DNA from: Actinomycetes bacterium
GTDB lineage: Bacteria > Actinomycetota > JAHEXW01
Length of the DNA: 60,950 nucleotides
Direction of reading: 5' to 3'
Assembly (NCBI GenBank): GCA_023251915.1
Contig: JAHEXW010000009.1
Location: 1-60,950 of the forward strand
Shown: one piece after another, positions 1-8,882 of the stretch
How positions within the stretch are numbered: position 1 is the stretch's first letter
Layout of the letters: each line of letters opens with the position of its first letter
Made by a program: the position numbers and the translations under genes
The notes under the pieces: model-generated
Databases searched by the model: none
What the model saw: the letters and a program-made list of their open reading frames with translations, nothing else
What the model was told of the DNA's origin: nothing

Positions 1-394
1 ACTCCCACAGATCCACCATCGGCAGATTCGCGCTGGCTTTAGTGTAGACAATCGACTTGACCTTGCCCGGCATTGGCGCGTAGTTAAAATGGACGTCGAA
101 TGGCGACATATAGATGCCGATTATCCAGCCCTCTCTGTGTTCCGGCAGTTTAAGGTCGGTCAGCTCATCCAGCTTGATTTGCCGGCCGAGTTTCTCGCTG
201 GTTACAGCGCCGTCGACGAACTTCTTGATATAGACGACCTGACCGTCGGCGGGGCTGATGACAACGCGGCCAGTCGCGTCGGCGCGCCGCTCGGGATCGC
301 GGTAGAACCACACAAATCGGTTGAGCAGGTATAGAACGGTAAGCAGGATTATGAAGAGTATAAGGATTATGGGGATTATGGTGGTTGTTTTCAT
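1..394 (-). CDS. psd: Phosphatidylserine decarboxylase family protein (C-terminus beyond window)
   Basis: The first 131 residues of a minus-strand gene that runs off the left edge. After one N-terminal membrane segment (about residues 4-21) the protein reads FVWFYRDPER, then ISPADGQVVYI and GIYMSPFDVHFNY, which are the conserved blocks of the short archaeal-type phosphatidylserine decarboxylase family. The enzyme makes phosphatidylethanolamine from phosphatidylserine at the membrane. The C-terminal self-cleavage Ser that forms the pyruvoyl group is outside the window. The start is the ATG at 394. A weak GGAG lies about 20 nt upstream. It is 55 bp downstream of the GCS2 gene and probably in the same transcript. 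Confidence 0.88.
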   Translation of the reverse strand, partial: MKTTTIIPIILILFIILLTVLYLLNRFVWFYRDPERRADATGRVVISPADGQVVYIKKFVDGAVTSEKLGRQIKLDELTDLKLPEHREGWIIGIYMSPFDVHFNYAPMPGKVKSIVYTKASANLPMVDLWE

Positions 395-449
395 TTGGTT
401 TTCATACTCTCTATACTCCTAATAATCTCTATGCTCTTGGTTTTTGCAT

Positions 450-1430
450 TTACTTTTCTTTCAGGTACTTCCACGTTACGTACGGGAACTTGGGAACGTA
501 GTAGCCCACCAAACCGGCCATTGATTTCAGTAATGCCGCTTTGTTCTCAGGTACCGGACCGGACGCGAAGACGCCGTTTCGGTAGCCGTTATCAAGGGCG
601 CTGTAAGTCTCAACCGTGCCGTGTGCCTCGTAAAACTCTCTGACCTCGTCCGACGCCGTCCGAATCAACATTGCCTCGGGAACGTCGGCAATCGCGCTCA
701 ACTCATTATACAAAGGACGTAACGCTGGAACGAACCCTCTCTCGGCGAGGGCGACCCGTCCGTCATTGTACCCGCCGCGGTCGAAGGCCAGCGGTCTTTC
801 CAGTCCGGCGATCGCCGCCACCGCACCGGCCAAAACCCGCACGCGCTCCAAGTCCCAACAAGGATCGAATGCCCGTAGCTCGACTGTTCCTAGCCGTTTC
901 GTAATGATCAGGTCTTGAAAGCGGTCAGTCGCGTCGGCGCGCAGCGGCCCGATGGAATAGCCGTGCGCCAGCCGGAATGATTGACCATAGTAACTGCCCC
1001 CCGCGTAAGGCGCGTTGATCGTGATAAGCGTCAGGATCGGCAGAAAATAAGCCAGGTTGTTATAGACCATTTCGATGTCAGGAACCCCGCCCACGTGCAG
1101 CTGGAGGGCGCAAACGTTGGACGGCGTGCTGAGGTTGATCAGGTGCCCGATCGGCGCGATCAAGCCCTCGGACACCGACGCCAGCTCGCCGCGACGTTCC
1201 TTAAGGTCGTCAACCAGACTCACCGGATTGTCGTGGACCTCTGTCGCCACCTCAACCCCGCTCATCAAGGCCTGCCTGACGTCCGGCCCCCGGCTAAAGT
1301 TCGACGCCGTCAAACGGTAGTGCCGGCGCGGATTTCGCCACAGCAACTTCGAGAGATAATAGAGCGACTTTAAAGACGGCTTTTCGGGCTCGACGACAAA
1401 GACTTCTTCCTCTAGTCCGAATGTCGGCAT
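450..1430 (-). CDS. GCS2-family carboxylate-amine ligase (glutamate-cysteine ligase-like)
   Basis: 326 aa, starting MPTFGLEEEVFVVEP, the FG(L/V)EEE signature of the GCS2/YbdK family. Further family blocks are the LQLHVGGV segment and a TVELRAFDP segment that would line the ATP/Mg site. Members ligate an amine or cysteine to a glutamate carboxylate. Several actinobacterial members act in thiol or cofactor biosynthesis, but the substrate cannot be read here. It is slightly shorter than the usual ~370 aa. It starts 2 nt after the scpB stop, so translation is probably coupled to scpB. Confidence 0.85.
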   Translation of the reverse strand: MPTFGLEEEVFVVEPEKPSLKSLYYLSKLLWRNPRRHYRLTASNFSRGPDVRQALMSGVEVATEVHDNPVSLVDDLKERRGELASVSEGLIAPIGHLINLSTPSNVCALQLHVGGVPDIEMVYNNLAYFLPILTLITINAPYAGGSYYGQSFRLAHGYSIGPLRADATDRFQDLIITKRLGTVELRAFDPCWDLERVRVLAGAVAAIAGLERPLAFDRGGYNDGRVALAERGFVPALRPLYNELSAIADVPEAMLIRTASDEVREFYEAHGTVETYSALDNGYRNGVFASGPVPENKAALLKSMAGLVGYYVPKFPYVTWKYLKEK

Positions 1431-1432
1431 AT

Positions 1433-2080
1433 TTACGGTGCCGCGACAGTTTCGGATGAGGAGTCTGGCTTGGGGTCAGACCCCTCCGCGGAATCAGACC
1501 CCGTTTCGGGCGCCGCTCCGGCCAGGCGGAACCTTATTTTTCGCTGCGTCTCTTCGTCCGGCTCGAAGCCTTCCAGCTCGGGAAGTTCATTCAATCCCTC
1601 CAAACCAAAACTTTCCAGAAAACGTTCCGTGGTTCCGTAGAGGGTTGGATGACCGGGAACATCCTCCTTGCCCACCTCTTTAACCAGGCCCTTCGCAATC
1701 AGATTGGCCAAAACCGAATCGACGCTGACACCTCTGATGCCGGCAATCTCGCCGCGCGTTATCGGTTGACGATAGGCGACGATGGCCAGCGTTTCCAGTC
1801 CGGCTTGGGTCAGCCGGCGAAAGTCGGACGACAACACCAACTTCTCGACATAGACGCGATTCTTAGTATCCGTAAATAGCCGGTAGCCTCCGGCGATCGC
1901 CTTCAGACGAATCCCCCGCCCCTGGCTGACTAAGTCTTCCTTGAGCTCTGCCAACGCCTCTTTGACGTCGTTCTCTGTGCGGCCCGTTAGCTCCGCCAGC
2001 TTTTTGGCGGCGAGCGGCTCGTCCGTGACAAAAAGCAGTGACTCTAATATCGATTTCAGTTCCATTTGGCCCCCGCTCAT
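1433..2080 (-). CDS. scpB: Segregation and condensation protein B (ScpB)
   Basis: About 215 aa. It contains the two winged-helix domains of ScpB, with the typical openings ILESLLFVTDEPL and LETLAIVAYRQPITRGEI and the GKEDVPGHPTLYGTT block. It works with ScpA and SMC in the bacterial condensin. The ATG at 2080 overlaps the scpA TGA by 4 nt (ATGA). A second possible start (MELKS) is at 2065. The last ~25 residues (GSDSAEGSDP and a Ser/Asp/Glu tail) are encoded by DNA carrying two GGGGTCTGA copies, so the tail looks like a repeat-derived extension rather than part of the conserved fold. Confidence 0.95.
   Translation of the reverse strand: MSGGQMELKSILESLLFVTDEPLAAKKLAELTGRTENDVKEALAELKEDLVSQGRGIRLKAIAGGYRLFTDTKNRVYVEKLVLSSDFRRLTQAGLETLAIVAYRQPITRGEIAGIRGVSVDSVLANLIAKGLVKEVGKEDVPGHPTLYGTTERFLESFGLEGLNELPELEGFEPDEETQRKIRFRLAGAAPETGSDSAEGSDPKPDSSSETVAAP
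1472..1507. repeat. GGGGTC-A-GACCCC palindrome with second half-site inside scpB
   Basis: Positions 1472-1484 read GGGGTCAGACCCC, a perfect dyad around one central base. A second copy of the right half (TCAGACCCC) is at 1494-1502. Both lie within the 3' end of scpB and encode its non-conserved acidic tail. GGGGTCTGACCCC-type sequences are a common dispersed repeat in many bacterial genomes, sometimes near RAYT transposases, but no transposase is in this window. Confidence 0.5.
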
Positions 2081-2850
2081 TCTTCGTTCCATTTGTTCCA
2101 ATTGATCATTGTCTCGTCCACCAGTTTCACCCTGATGTCGCCGAAGACGCGCGCCTGACTTACGCCGACGACTCCCCGCTTGAATAGCTCCAGCAGCGCG
2201 AGAAAAACCACTATCTTCTCTATCTTGGTTTCCGCCGTCTCGCACAACTCCCGGAACGAACCGCTCGGCTTGACCTTAAGCAGCTCGACCATGTCATGTG
2301 CTTTCTCCGAAATGGACACGTTGTATAAGGCCATATGCGACGTGTCGACCATCAGCATCGGCTTGGTCCCCAACAACTCCTGGGCCAGGCTCGACAGATC
2401 CGTCAACCGGATGCCGGCCAGAAAGTCAGGCGCCAAGTCGGCGAAATCCTCTTCCGGTTGGGCGATGCGCGGGTAACGATAACTTTGCGCTTCCACCTTA
2501 CCGGCTAGATCAACGGTCACACCTTGAAACGTCATATAGTCGATCAGGTGTTCAATTAAGCTGTCTCGCGTTTCCATCTCGCCGCGAATGACAGCGATCT
2601 CTTCGGCCTCGTCGACAGGCAGGAGCGCGTACGATTTCAATTCCAGCAAAGTCGCCGCGATGACGAGGAATTCGCTGGTAACGTCCAAATTGAGCTCCGG
2701 CATTTTGGTGACGTACTTCAGGTAGCCATCGGTGATAGCCGCAATCGGCACCTCGTAGATGTCTACTTCCTGCTTGAGAATAAGTTCGAGCAACAGGTCG
2801 AAGGGACCTTCGTAGACTTCCAGTTCAATCTGATAAGCCAGGTCAGCCAT
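2077..2850 (-). CDS. scpA: Segregation and condensation protein A (ScpA, kleisin)
   Basis: 257 aa. The N-terminus AYQIELEVYEGPFDLLLELI is the ScpA signature that binds the SMC neck, and the rest follows the family (YLKYVTKMPELNLD, LLELKSYALLP). The C-terminal winged helix (KIEKIVVFLALLELFKRG) would bind the SMC head. It bridges the SMC dimer and recruits ScpB. Length is normal. It overlaps scpB by 4 nt and follows trpS by 25 nt. Confidence 0.96.
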   Translation of the reverse strand: MADLAYQIELEVYEGPFDLLLELILKQEVDIYEVPIAAITDGYLKYVTKMPELNLDVTSEFLVIAATLLELKSYALLPVDEAEEIAVIRGEMETRDSLIEHLIDYMTFQGVTVDLAGKVEAQSYRYPRIAQPEEDFADLAPDFLAGIRLTDLSSLAQELLGTKPMLMVDTSHMALYNVSISEKAHDMVELLKVKPSGSFRELCETAETKIEKIVVFLALLELFKRGVVGVSQARVFGDIRVKLVDETMINWNKWNEE

Positions 2851-2875
2851 TAGAAACCTTTCGGCAATCGTGCAC

Positions 2876-3862
2876 TCAACCTATATTCAATCTTTCTCTT
2901 ACTTCAGCCAGCGTCGTTTCGGCAACAGGTTTCGCCTTGGCCAGACCGCTACTCAGCACATCGCTAACAACACTAGGGTCGCGCAGAATCTCGGCCCGCT
3001 TCTCCCTAAACGGCGCCAGCGTATCGCTCAGCCGCTCCGCCAGACGAGTCTTGCAGGCGCTGCAACCTACCTCGCCGGCCCGGCAAGCCGGTTCGATCTC
3101 GGCCGCCGCATCGATATTAAATATCTTTTGAGCCGCGAAAACACTGCAGACTTCTGGGTGGCCAGGATCGTTGGCACGTACGCGCGCCGCGTCGGTCACC
3201 ATCATGCGAACTTTTTTTGTTATCGCGTCCGGTTCGTCGCTTAAGAAGATCGCGTTGTCGTAACTCTTGCTCATCTTGCGGCCGTCCAAACCGGGAACCT
3301 TGGGAGAGGCCGACAGAACCGCCTGCGGCTCTTTGAGGTAGGCGCCGTAGTAATGATTGAAACGGCGGGCGATCTCTCGTGCCAGCTCTAGATGCGGCAG
3401 TTGATCCTCACCGACCGGAACCAGATCGGCGTGCATTATCAGGATGTCAGCCGCCTGCAGAACCGGGTATCCCAGAAAACCGTAAGTCGCGACTAGCCGC
3501 GCTCCCAGCTCGCGCAGCTGGTCTTTATAGGTGGTGTTACGCTCTAGCCAACCCAATGGCGTAATCATCGATAAATACAGGTTGAACTCGGCTATCTCTG
3601 GCAAGTCAGACTGGCGGTAGATGCTGCATTTAGTGGGGTCAAGACCCATCGCCAGCCAATCGATGACCATGTCGACGGTATCCCGCTTAAGTGACGATAC
3701 GTCCTTGTATTTCGTCGTCAAGGCGTGCCAGTCGGCGATAAAGAAGAAACACTCGTGCTCCTCCTGGGCCGCCAACATATTTTTCAAGTTGCCTTCGTAG
3801 TGGCCAAGATGCATCCGGCCGGTCGGCCGATAGCCTGTCAAAAGCCTTTTCGTATCCTTCAA
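2876..3862 (-). CDS. trpS: Tryptophanyl-tRNA synthetase
   Basis: 328 aa, the usual length. This class I synthetase has the HIGH-type motif in PTGRMHLGHY near residue 16 and the KMSKS loop in GRKMSKSYDNAIF near residue 195. ILIMHADLVPVGEDQLPH is the conserved tryptophan/ATP pocket block. It charges tRNA-Trp. It lies between the HD-domain gene (8 bp upstream) and scpA in the same direction. Confidence 0.97.
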   Translation of the reverse strand: MKDTKRLLTGYRPTGRMHLGHYEGNLKNMLAAQEEHECFFFIADWHALTTKYKDVSSLKRDTVDMVIDWLAMGLDPTKCSIYRQSDLPEIAEFNLYLSMITPLGWLERNTTYKDQLRELGARLVATYGFLGYPVLQAADILIMHADLVPVGEDQLPHLELAREIARRFNHYYGAYLKEPQAVLSASPKVPGLDGRKMSKSYDNAIFLSDEPDAITKKVRMMVTDAARVRANDPGHPEVCSVFAAQKIFNIDAAAEIEPACRAGEVGCSACKTRLAERLSDTLAPFREKRAEILRDPSVVSDVLSSGLAKAKPVAETTLAEVRERLNIG

Positions 3863-3870
3863 CTATCCCC

Positions 3871-4374
3871 CTAGAAGAGTTCGTCGGCGGCGCGCAAGCG
3901 TTCCAGATCGGCCGCCGCTTCCGCGGACGCTTCCCCGTTTTGATGCCACCGGACCAGCGTCACGATATAGGCGTCGACGTTCATCGTCTCGAGTCGAGCC
4001 GCGCCCAACGCCGGATGATCGCGGTGGACGGCCATCGCTCGGGCTAACTTTCCACGGCCTCTTTCGGCCAGAACGACGGCCTCTTGGGGCGCCTGCCATT
4101 CCAGAAATACGGCGACGCTCCGGCGGACGAGAGTTAATTCGGGACATTCCGCCTTGCCGATGTCGTGCAGCAGACCCGCGCGAACTAAAGGTGTTCCGGC
4201 GCCGTTCTCCGCCAAATACCCGGCTACATTCAAGGCGTGTTTCTGATCGTAACGCGACATTGTTCTAAACAACGCAAATTCGGGTTTGGTCAGGTAATCC
4301 GCTATGAAAGTATAGTCGTTTTCGGATAGGCTGGCAAACATCCCCCTGATGAACTGCCGCACGCGCTTAAGCAT
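3871..4374 (-). CDS. HD-domain protein
   Basis: 167 aa with an HD metal-dependent phosphohydrolase core. HALNVA (His near residue 46), GLLHDIGKAE (HD pair) and a later HRDHP are placed as in HDIG-type proteins. The N-terminal 45 residues (FADYLTKPEFALFRTM-like region) resemble the small HD proteins often found beside trpS/scpA genes in clostridia and actinobacteria. The substrate is unknown. Whether it is a nucleotide phosphohydrolase or only a fold relative cannot be decided from sequence. It is 3 bp from the M50 protease gene stop. Confidence 0.8.
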   Translation of the reverse strand: MLKRVRQFIRGMFASLSENDYTFIADYLTKPEFALFRTMSRYDQKHALNVAGYLAENGAGTPLVRAGLLHDIGKAECPELTLVRRSVAVFLEWQAPQEAVVLAERGRGKLARAMAVHRDHPALGAARLETMNVDAYIVTLVRWHQNGEASAEAAADLERLRAADELF

Positions 4375-4377
4375 ATC

Positions 4378-5040
4378 TTAGAACCCCAAAAACTTGGCCA
4401 ACGCCTGGGGCCAGGCCGTAAACAGGGTCGCCAGGAAGTTGACCGCGGGTAGAATGATGGCTTCAAAAAAACCCGGCACCAGGAAAAACAGGCCGAAAAT
4501 AATGAAAATGCCGAATGGCTCGATGGCTGTATACCCGCGTACCCATTCGCGGGGCATGATGGCTTCGGCCAGACGGCTCCCGTCCAGAGGCGGCAGGGGT
4601 ATTAAGTTAAACACCGCCAATAGGCAGTTGATGGTTACAAAACGCCCCAAAAACGTCACCGCGATCACGGGCGCCCAGGACCAAGCTCCGGCCAGCATCG
4701 CCCCGGCAATGAAGGCCATCACGAGGTTGGAGGCGGGGCCCGCCAGACCGACCCAGAACAGCCCGCTGCGGCGGTGCCGGAACATCAGCGGGTTGATCGG
4801 CACGGGTTTGGCGGCGGCAAACAAGACCGGGGACCCGCTGACGATCAAAAACAAGGGCAAGATTACCGAATAGAACGGATCCAAGTGCGGCAGCGGATTC
4901 AAGGTCAGCCGCCCAGCGCGCCGCGCGGTAGTGTCACCCATCGCGGCCGCCATCCGGCCGTGTGAATATTCGTGGACAACTACCGCTATTAGTAAGACCA
5001 AAATCTTAATGGCAATATCCGTGAAGCTGGTTAGGTTCAT
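4378..5040 (-). CDS. Site-2 protease family (M50) membrane metalloprotease
   Basis: 220 aa with about six hydrophobic segments. HEYSH in the first helix (near residue 24) is the HExxH zinc motif, NPLPHLDP follows, and NLIPLPPLDGSR carries the NxxPxPxLDG motif with the third zinc ligand Asp. This is the short single-domain S2P class without a PDZ domain, which cleaves substrates inside the membrane. The substrate is unknown. It overlaps cca by 4 nt. Confidence 0.9.
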   Translation of the reverse strand: MNLTSFTDIAIKILVLLIAVVVHEYSHGRMAAAMGDTTARRAGRLTLNPLPHLDPFYSVILPLFLIVSGSPVLFAAAKPVPINPLMFRHRRSGLFWVGLAGPASNLVMAFIAGAMLAGAWSWAPVIAVTFLGRFVTINCLLAVFNLIPLPPLDGSRLAEAIMPREWVRGYTAIEPFGIFIIFGLFFLVPGFFEAIILPAVNFLATLFTAWPQALAKFLGF

Positions 5041-6332
5041 TTATCTCCCGATACGGCTATTTGATTTGCGGCATCTAACAGTTGGCGAGCCAGCTCGTTG
5101 GCTTCGGCGACGGTCTTTACAATTCCGTCCAGCTGAGCCGCCATAACGCTCTCCAGCACATCGCTGAAAACGGCGCTGGGCAAGTAACCCTGGCGAGTGA
5201 GATCGCGGCCGGTGATCAAGGGTTTTATTCGGCGCCCGGCAAGAAACCGTTCTATGCTGGCACGGACCGCGGCGTCTCCTGCCGCATAGAAGAATACCAG
5301 GGCGGCGTCGCTATAGCCGGCCAGAGTTTGCCGCAGCACGCTGGGTTGAGGCTCATTTGCCAGTTCAGACAAGACCAGCGATCGGCCGGCCACGGCCCGT
5401 GTGACAGCGCGCCGGCTATGATGCGACAATCCCAGGCGCTCCGTCAAATCTCGCGCGGCCGCCTCTGACGCGTCCGTGGCCAGGCCCATCAGATATGCGT
5501 TGAACGTGCGCCAATCGGGTTTTAGGCTGGGCGACAGTTCCTTTCCCGCCATTGTGATCGCGGCCACGATTGTCGCCGCCGTTACATTTGCGTCAAGGCC
5601 AGGGACCAATGCGTTCCAAACGCCGAAATCCTGCAGACGCTTTACCGTCGTAGCCGGCTCACGCTCTTCGAATATCGCCATGACTTCGTTACGGACCCGC
5701 GCGCCGGAGACATGGTTAAGCAATCCGGCCCGTACGGCTGCCCGCAAAAGTCTCTCGGTTTCCTCGTCTAAGTGGAACTGAAAACGCTGTTCAAATCGGG
5801 CGGCGCGGAAGATACGGGTTGGGTCGTCAACGAAGCTGCCCTCGTGCAAGACACGGATCACGCCAGCGGCGATATCAGCTTGACCGTTGAATGGGTCCAG
5901 AACCTCGCCAAACTCAGCGCTGCCCAGGGCGACCGCGACGGCATTGATGCTGAAATCTCTCCGTTTCAGGTCATAGTCGATAACGGTGAACGAGACGTCA
6001 GGCAGAGCCGCGGCGGCGTTATAGGTCTCGGTGCGCGCCGTTGCCACGTCCACCCGGCGCTTATCGGGCAAGATAAGGACAGATGTGCCAAAACGGTCGT
6101 GCAAGACAATCGAACCACCCGTTAGGGCCGCCAGAGACGCAGCGAATGAGGGACCGTCGCCATTGACTACGACGTCTACGTCGACTGTACCGCGGCCCAT
6201 GATGATATCGCGGACCATTCCGCCGACCAAAAAGACCTCCCGGCCTTCGCGGTCAGCTAACGACCCGATTAGGGACAATAATTCTCTGGTCTCCGAGGGT
6301 AATAATTCGTTGATTCGAGACGCAATATTCAT
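5037..6332 (-). CDS. cca: tRNA nucleotidyltransferase / poly(A) polymerase family (CCA-adding enzyme)
   Basis: 431 aa. The N-terminal head FLVGGMVRDIIMGR followed by VDVDVVV is the GG and DxD nucleotidyltransferase motif, and KRRDFSINAVA with DPTRIFRAARF are the conserved neck blocks. The C-terminal half is the helical RNA-binding body, without an evident HD domain. It adds or repairs the 3' CCA of tRNAs or polyadenylates. tRNA-Val, tRNA-Cys and tRNA-Gly in this window already encode CCA, so repair is likely its main role. Confidence 0.92.
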   Translation of the reverse strand: MNIASRINELLPSETRELLSLIGSLADREGREVFLVGGMVRDIIMGRGTVDVDVVVNGDGPSFAASLAALTGGSIVLHDRFGTSVLILPDKRRVDVATARTETYNAAAALPDVSFTVIDYDLKRRDFSINAVAVALGSAEFGEVLDPFNGQADIAAGVIRVLHEGSFVDDPTRIFRAARFEQRFQFHLDEETERLLRAAVRAGLLNHVSGARVRNEVMAIFEEREPATTVKRLQDFGVWNALVPGLDANVTAATIVAAITMAGKELSPSLKPDWRTFNAYLMGLATDASEAAARDLTERLGLSHHSRRAVTRAVAGRSLVLSELANEPQPSVLRQTLAGYSDAALVFFYAAGDAAVRASIERFLAGRRIKPLITGRDLTRQGYLPSAVFSDVLESVMAAQLDGIVKTVAEANELARQLLDAANQIAVSGDK

Positions 6333-6344
6333 CTCATTAGTTTA

Positions 6345-7568
6345 TCACGGAGCTGTGCCGGCCCTGTCCAGCACCAAGGGGCGCCGCCGCGGGCGCCGCG
6401 GGCCGATAGAGATCAAGGGCGTCAGCCTGGCAGCAACGGCTTCAGCAAGAACGTCAGTGGCCGCAAACACCTCGGCCAGAACAAGACCCGGCGCGACCGG
6501 CGCAGCGATTTTGGTATGCAACAAAAAACCGTCTGCTTCCTTGGCCAGGCTACCGATCTTGGCCGTGGCGAACTCGTTCACAAAACCTGTGGTTTCGGCT
6601 CGCACCGACGCGCGTCCGGGTGCGCTGATCAGGCTATCGGGGTCATCTATGACGCGAGCGTCGCCCCCTTGCGCCGTGATCAATTCTCCGAACTTACGCA
6701 AGCCGGCTCCGGTCGCCAGCATCTCGTCAACCAACCGCCGAGCTTTTGTAACGGACGGGGCCAGGCCGGCGCGGGCGACCATCAAAGCGACAATAGCTGA
6801 AGAAAGTTCGATTACGTCAGGAGGACCTTGCCCGGCCAGCACTGCTATAGCTTCTTGCACCTCTAGCCTGTTGCCGATGGCCAAGCCAAGCGGCTGATCC
6901 ATGTCGGTGATCAGTGCCGTTACCGCTAGGCCGGAGTCGCGACCGAGGCGAATGCAGACGTCGGCTAAGCGGCGCGCCGAGATCGTATCCGGCATAAAGG
7001 CGCCGTTTCCGGCTTTAATGTCAAGAACAACGTATTCGGCGCCGGCCGCGATCTTTTTACACATTACGCTAGATGCAATCAAAGGCAGGCTGGCCACAGT
7101 ATCCGTCTTATCCCTCAAGGCGTATATTTTCTGGTCGGCTGGAACAAGTTTGCCACTTTGGCTGACAATCGCGACACCGATTTCGTTGACCTGATCGATG
7201 AACTCCTGTCGCGAAAGGTCGACGCGGAACCCGGGAATCGCCTCCAGTTTGTCGAGCGTTCCGCCCGTGTGCCCCAGCGCCCGCCCGCTCATCTTCGCAA
7301 TCTTGACCCCGCAAGCGGCCGCCAAAGGGGCGACGATCAACGTGGTCTTGTCACCCACGCCACCGGTCGAGTGCTTATCCGCCTTGAAACCTGGGATACC
7401 GCTCAGGTCGACTGTCTCGCCCGACGCGACCATTGCCTGAGTCAGCTCACGCGTCTCCTCGTAAGACAGCCCTTTGGCGCAAGCTTGGCGCAACCAAGCC
7501 GTCATAACCGCGTCGGTAACGTCGCCGCGCACATAATCAGTAACTAATTTAGCAATCTCCGACGGCAT
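6345..7568 (-). CDS. pdp: Pyrimidine-nucleoside (thymidine) phosphorylase
   Basis: 407 aa. DKHSTGGVGDKTTL and KMSGRALGHTGGTLDKLE are the conserved phosphate- and nucleoside-binding signatures of the thymidine/pyrimidine nucleoside phosphorylase family. It releases (deoxy)ribose-1-phosphate from pyrimidine nucleosides. The next upstream gene is deoB, which isomerises that sugar phosphate, so the two form a salvage pair. A 26-bp palindrome lies in the 93-bp gap before its start. DeoA versus Pdp specificity is not resolved from sequence. Confidence 0.93.
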   Translation of the reverse strand: MPSEIAKLVTDYVRGDVTDAVMTAWLRQACAKGLSYEETRELTQAMVASGETVDLSGIPGFKADKHSTGGVGDKTTLIVAPLAAACGVKIAKMSGRALGHTGGTLDKLEAIPGFRVDLSRQEFIDQVNEIGVAIVSQSGKLVPADQKIYALRDKTDTVASLPLIASSVMCKKIAAGAEYVVLDIKAGNGAFMPDTISARRLADVCIRLGRDSGLAVTALITDMDQPLGLAIGNRLEVQEAIAVLAGQGPPDVIELSSAIVALMVARAGLAPSVTKARRLVDEMLATGAGLRKFGELITAQGGDARVIDDPDSLISAPGRASVRAETTGFVNEFATAKIGSLAKEADGFLLHTKIAAPVAPGLVLAEVFAATDVLAEAVAARLTPLISIGPRRPRRRPLVLDRAGTAP

Positions 7569-7595
7569 ATTAATGCCTCCCGTCTCCTAAACACT

Positions 7596-7621
7596 CTATT
7601 GTCCAATTAATTGGACAATAG
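7596..7621. repeat. 26-bp perfect palindrome, copy 1
   Basis: Perfect dyad with core TTGTCCAATTAATTGGACAA flanked by CTA on the left and TAG on the right. It sits between the deoB stop and the pdp start. The same 20-bp core recurs at 38843-38868 with different but still complementary outer arms. It could be an operator, a processing or attenuation hairpin, or a small dispersed element. Confidence 0.85.
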
Positions 7622-7661
7622 GCTTTATGTCTATTTCATCATCTAGGCTACTTTATGATTT

Positions 7662-8870
7662 TTAGCGAGCGCTACGTTGTGACTCTAGAATATCGTTGGA
7701 AAATGATATACCGGGGACCGGGGCGCCGAAGCCCAAAAGGTCGGCGACTGTCTTCCCTACATCTGACATCGAGGTTCGAGTGCCGAGCGCGACGCCACTC
7801 TTTAAACTTTTGCCGTAAACAAGGAGAGGTACATATTCCCTGGTGTGATCTGTACCTGGTAGCGTTGGGTCACACCCGTGATCAGCGACAATCATTAGAA
7901 CATCATCATTCGTGAGGGCGGCCAGCAGGCGTCCAAGTTTCTTATCAGCCTCAACTAAACCTTTAGAATAGCCCGCAACGTCGTTGCGGTGACCCCAGAG
8001 CGTGTCAAAATCACCCAGGATGGTGAACACTATCCCCCGGCCGCCCCTTTCAGCCAGCCGGGTCGTTTCCGCGAGCGCCGCGCCGTTGTCCTTTGTTTTG
8101 ACCGACTTCGTTATGCCGCGTCCGCTGAATACGTCACTCACTTTGCCAATGCCGATAACGTCCACTCCGGCCGTTGCCGCGTAGTCTAGCGTCATCTTAG
8201 CGTCAGGCGCCAGACCGAAATCTTTCCGCCGTTCGGTTCGGACAAAAGAGCCGGCCTGTCCGATAAACGGCCGCGCGATAACTCGGTCGACTCCCAAAGC
8301 GCCGGTTAATATGCCGCGCGCCGCCAAACACATTTCGTACAAGTGCTCAACCGGCACGACCGATTCATGCGCCGCAATCTGCCAGACGCTGTCTCCCGAC
8401 GTATAGACGATCGGCCGGCCCGTCCGCATGTGCTCCGCTCCCAGCTCGTCGATGATGTCCGTGCCGCTGGCGGCTTTATTTCCCAAAACGCCCCCGCACC
8501 GCGTGGCCGCGACGAATCGATCCACGACATCGGGCGGAAATCCCTGCGGAAATACCGGGAACGGAGTTGCCGTCACGACGCCCATCATCTCCCACAAACC
8601 GACCGTCGTGTCCTTGCCGTGACTAATTTCTGTTAGGCGGCCATATCCGCCAAGCGGTTTATCAGCTGGTGGAACACCCTCTATGTATATAATATTGCCA
8701 ATTCCAAGCGACTGGAGCGTCGGCAGTGCTAACCCACCGGCTGCCTCTGCGACGTGGCCGAGCGTATTTGCTCCAGCGTCACCGTAGGCCGCCGCGTCCG
8801 GCAGCGCGCCAACGCCCAGACTATCGAAAACCAATATGAATATGCGTTTGATTGCGGTTCCTTTATTCAT
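7662..8870 (-). CDS. deoB: Phosphopentomutase
   Basis: 402 aa. IFILVFDSLGVGALPDA is the N-terminal metal-binding block, GKDTTVGLWEMMG contains the phosphorylated Thr, and DHGCDPTLPGTDHTREYVP is the C-terminal metal site of DeoB in the alkaline phosphatase superfamily. It interconverts (deoxy)ribose 1- and 5-phosphates, linking pyrimidine nucleoside phosphorylase downstream to central metabolism. Length is normal. It is 12 bp downstream of xerD. Confidence 0.96.
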   Translation of the reverse strand: MNKGTAIKRIFILVFDSLGVGALPDAAAYGDAGANTLGHVAEAAGGLALPTLQSLGIGNIIYIEGVPPADKPLGGYGRLTEISHGKDTTVGLWEMMGVVTATPFPVFPQGFPPDVVDRFVAATRCGGVLGNKAASGTDIIDELGAEHMRTGRPIVYTSGDSVWQIAAHESVVPVEHLYEMCLAARGILTGALGVDRVIARPFIGQAGSFVRTERRKDFGLAPDAKMTLDYAATAGVDVIGIGKVSDVFSGRGITKSVKTKDNGAALAETTRLAERGGRGIVFTILGDFDTLWGHRNDVAGYSKGLVEADKKLGRLLAALTNDDVLMIVADHGCDPTLPGTDHTREYVPLLVYGKSLKSGVALGTRTSMSDVGKTVADLLGFGAPVPGISFSNDILESQRSAR

Positions 8871-8882
8871 GTCCTCATAATC

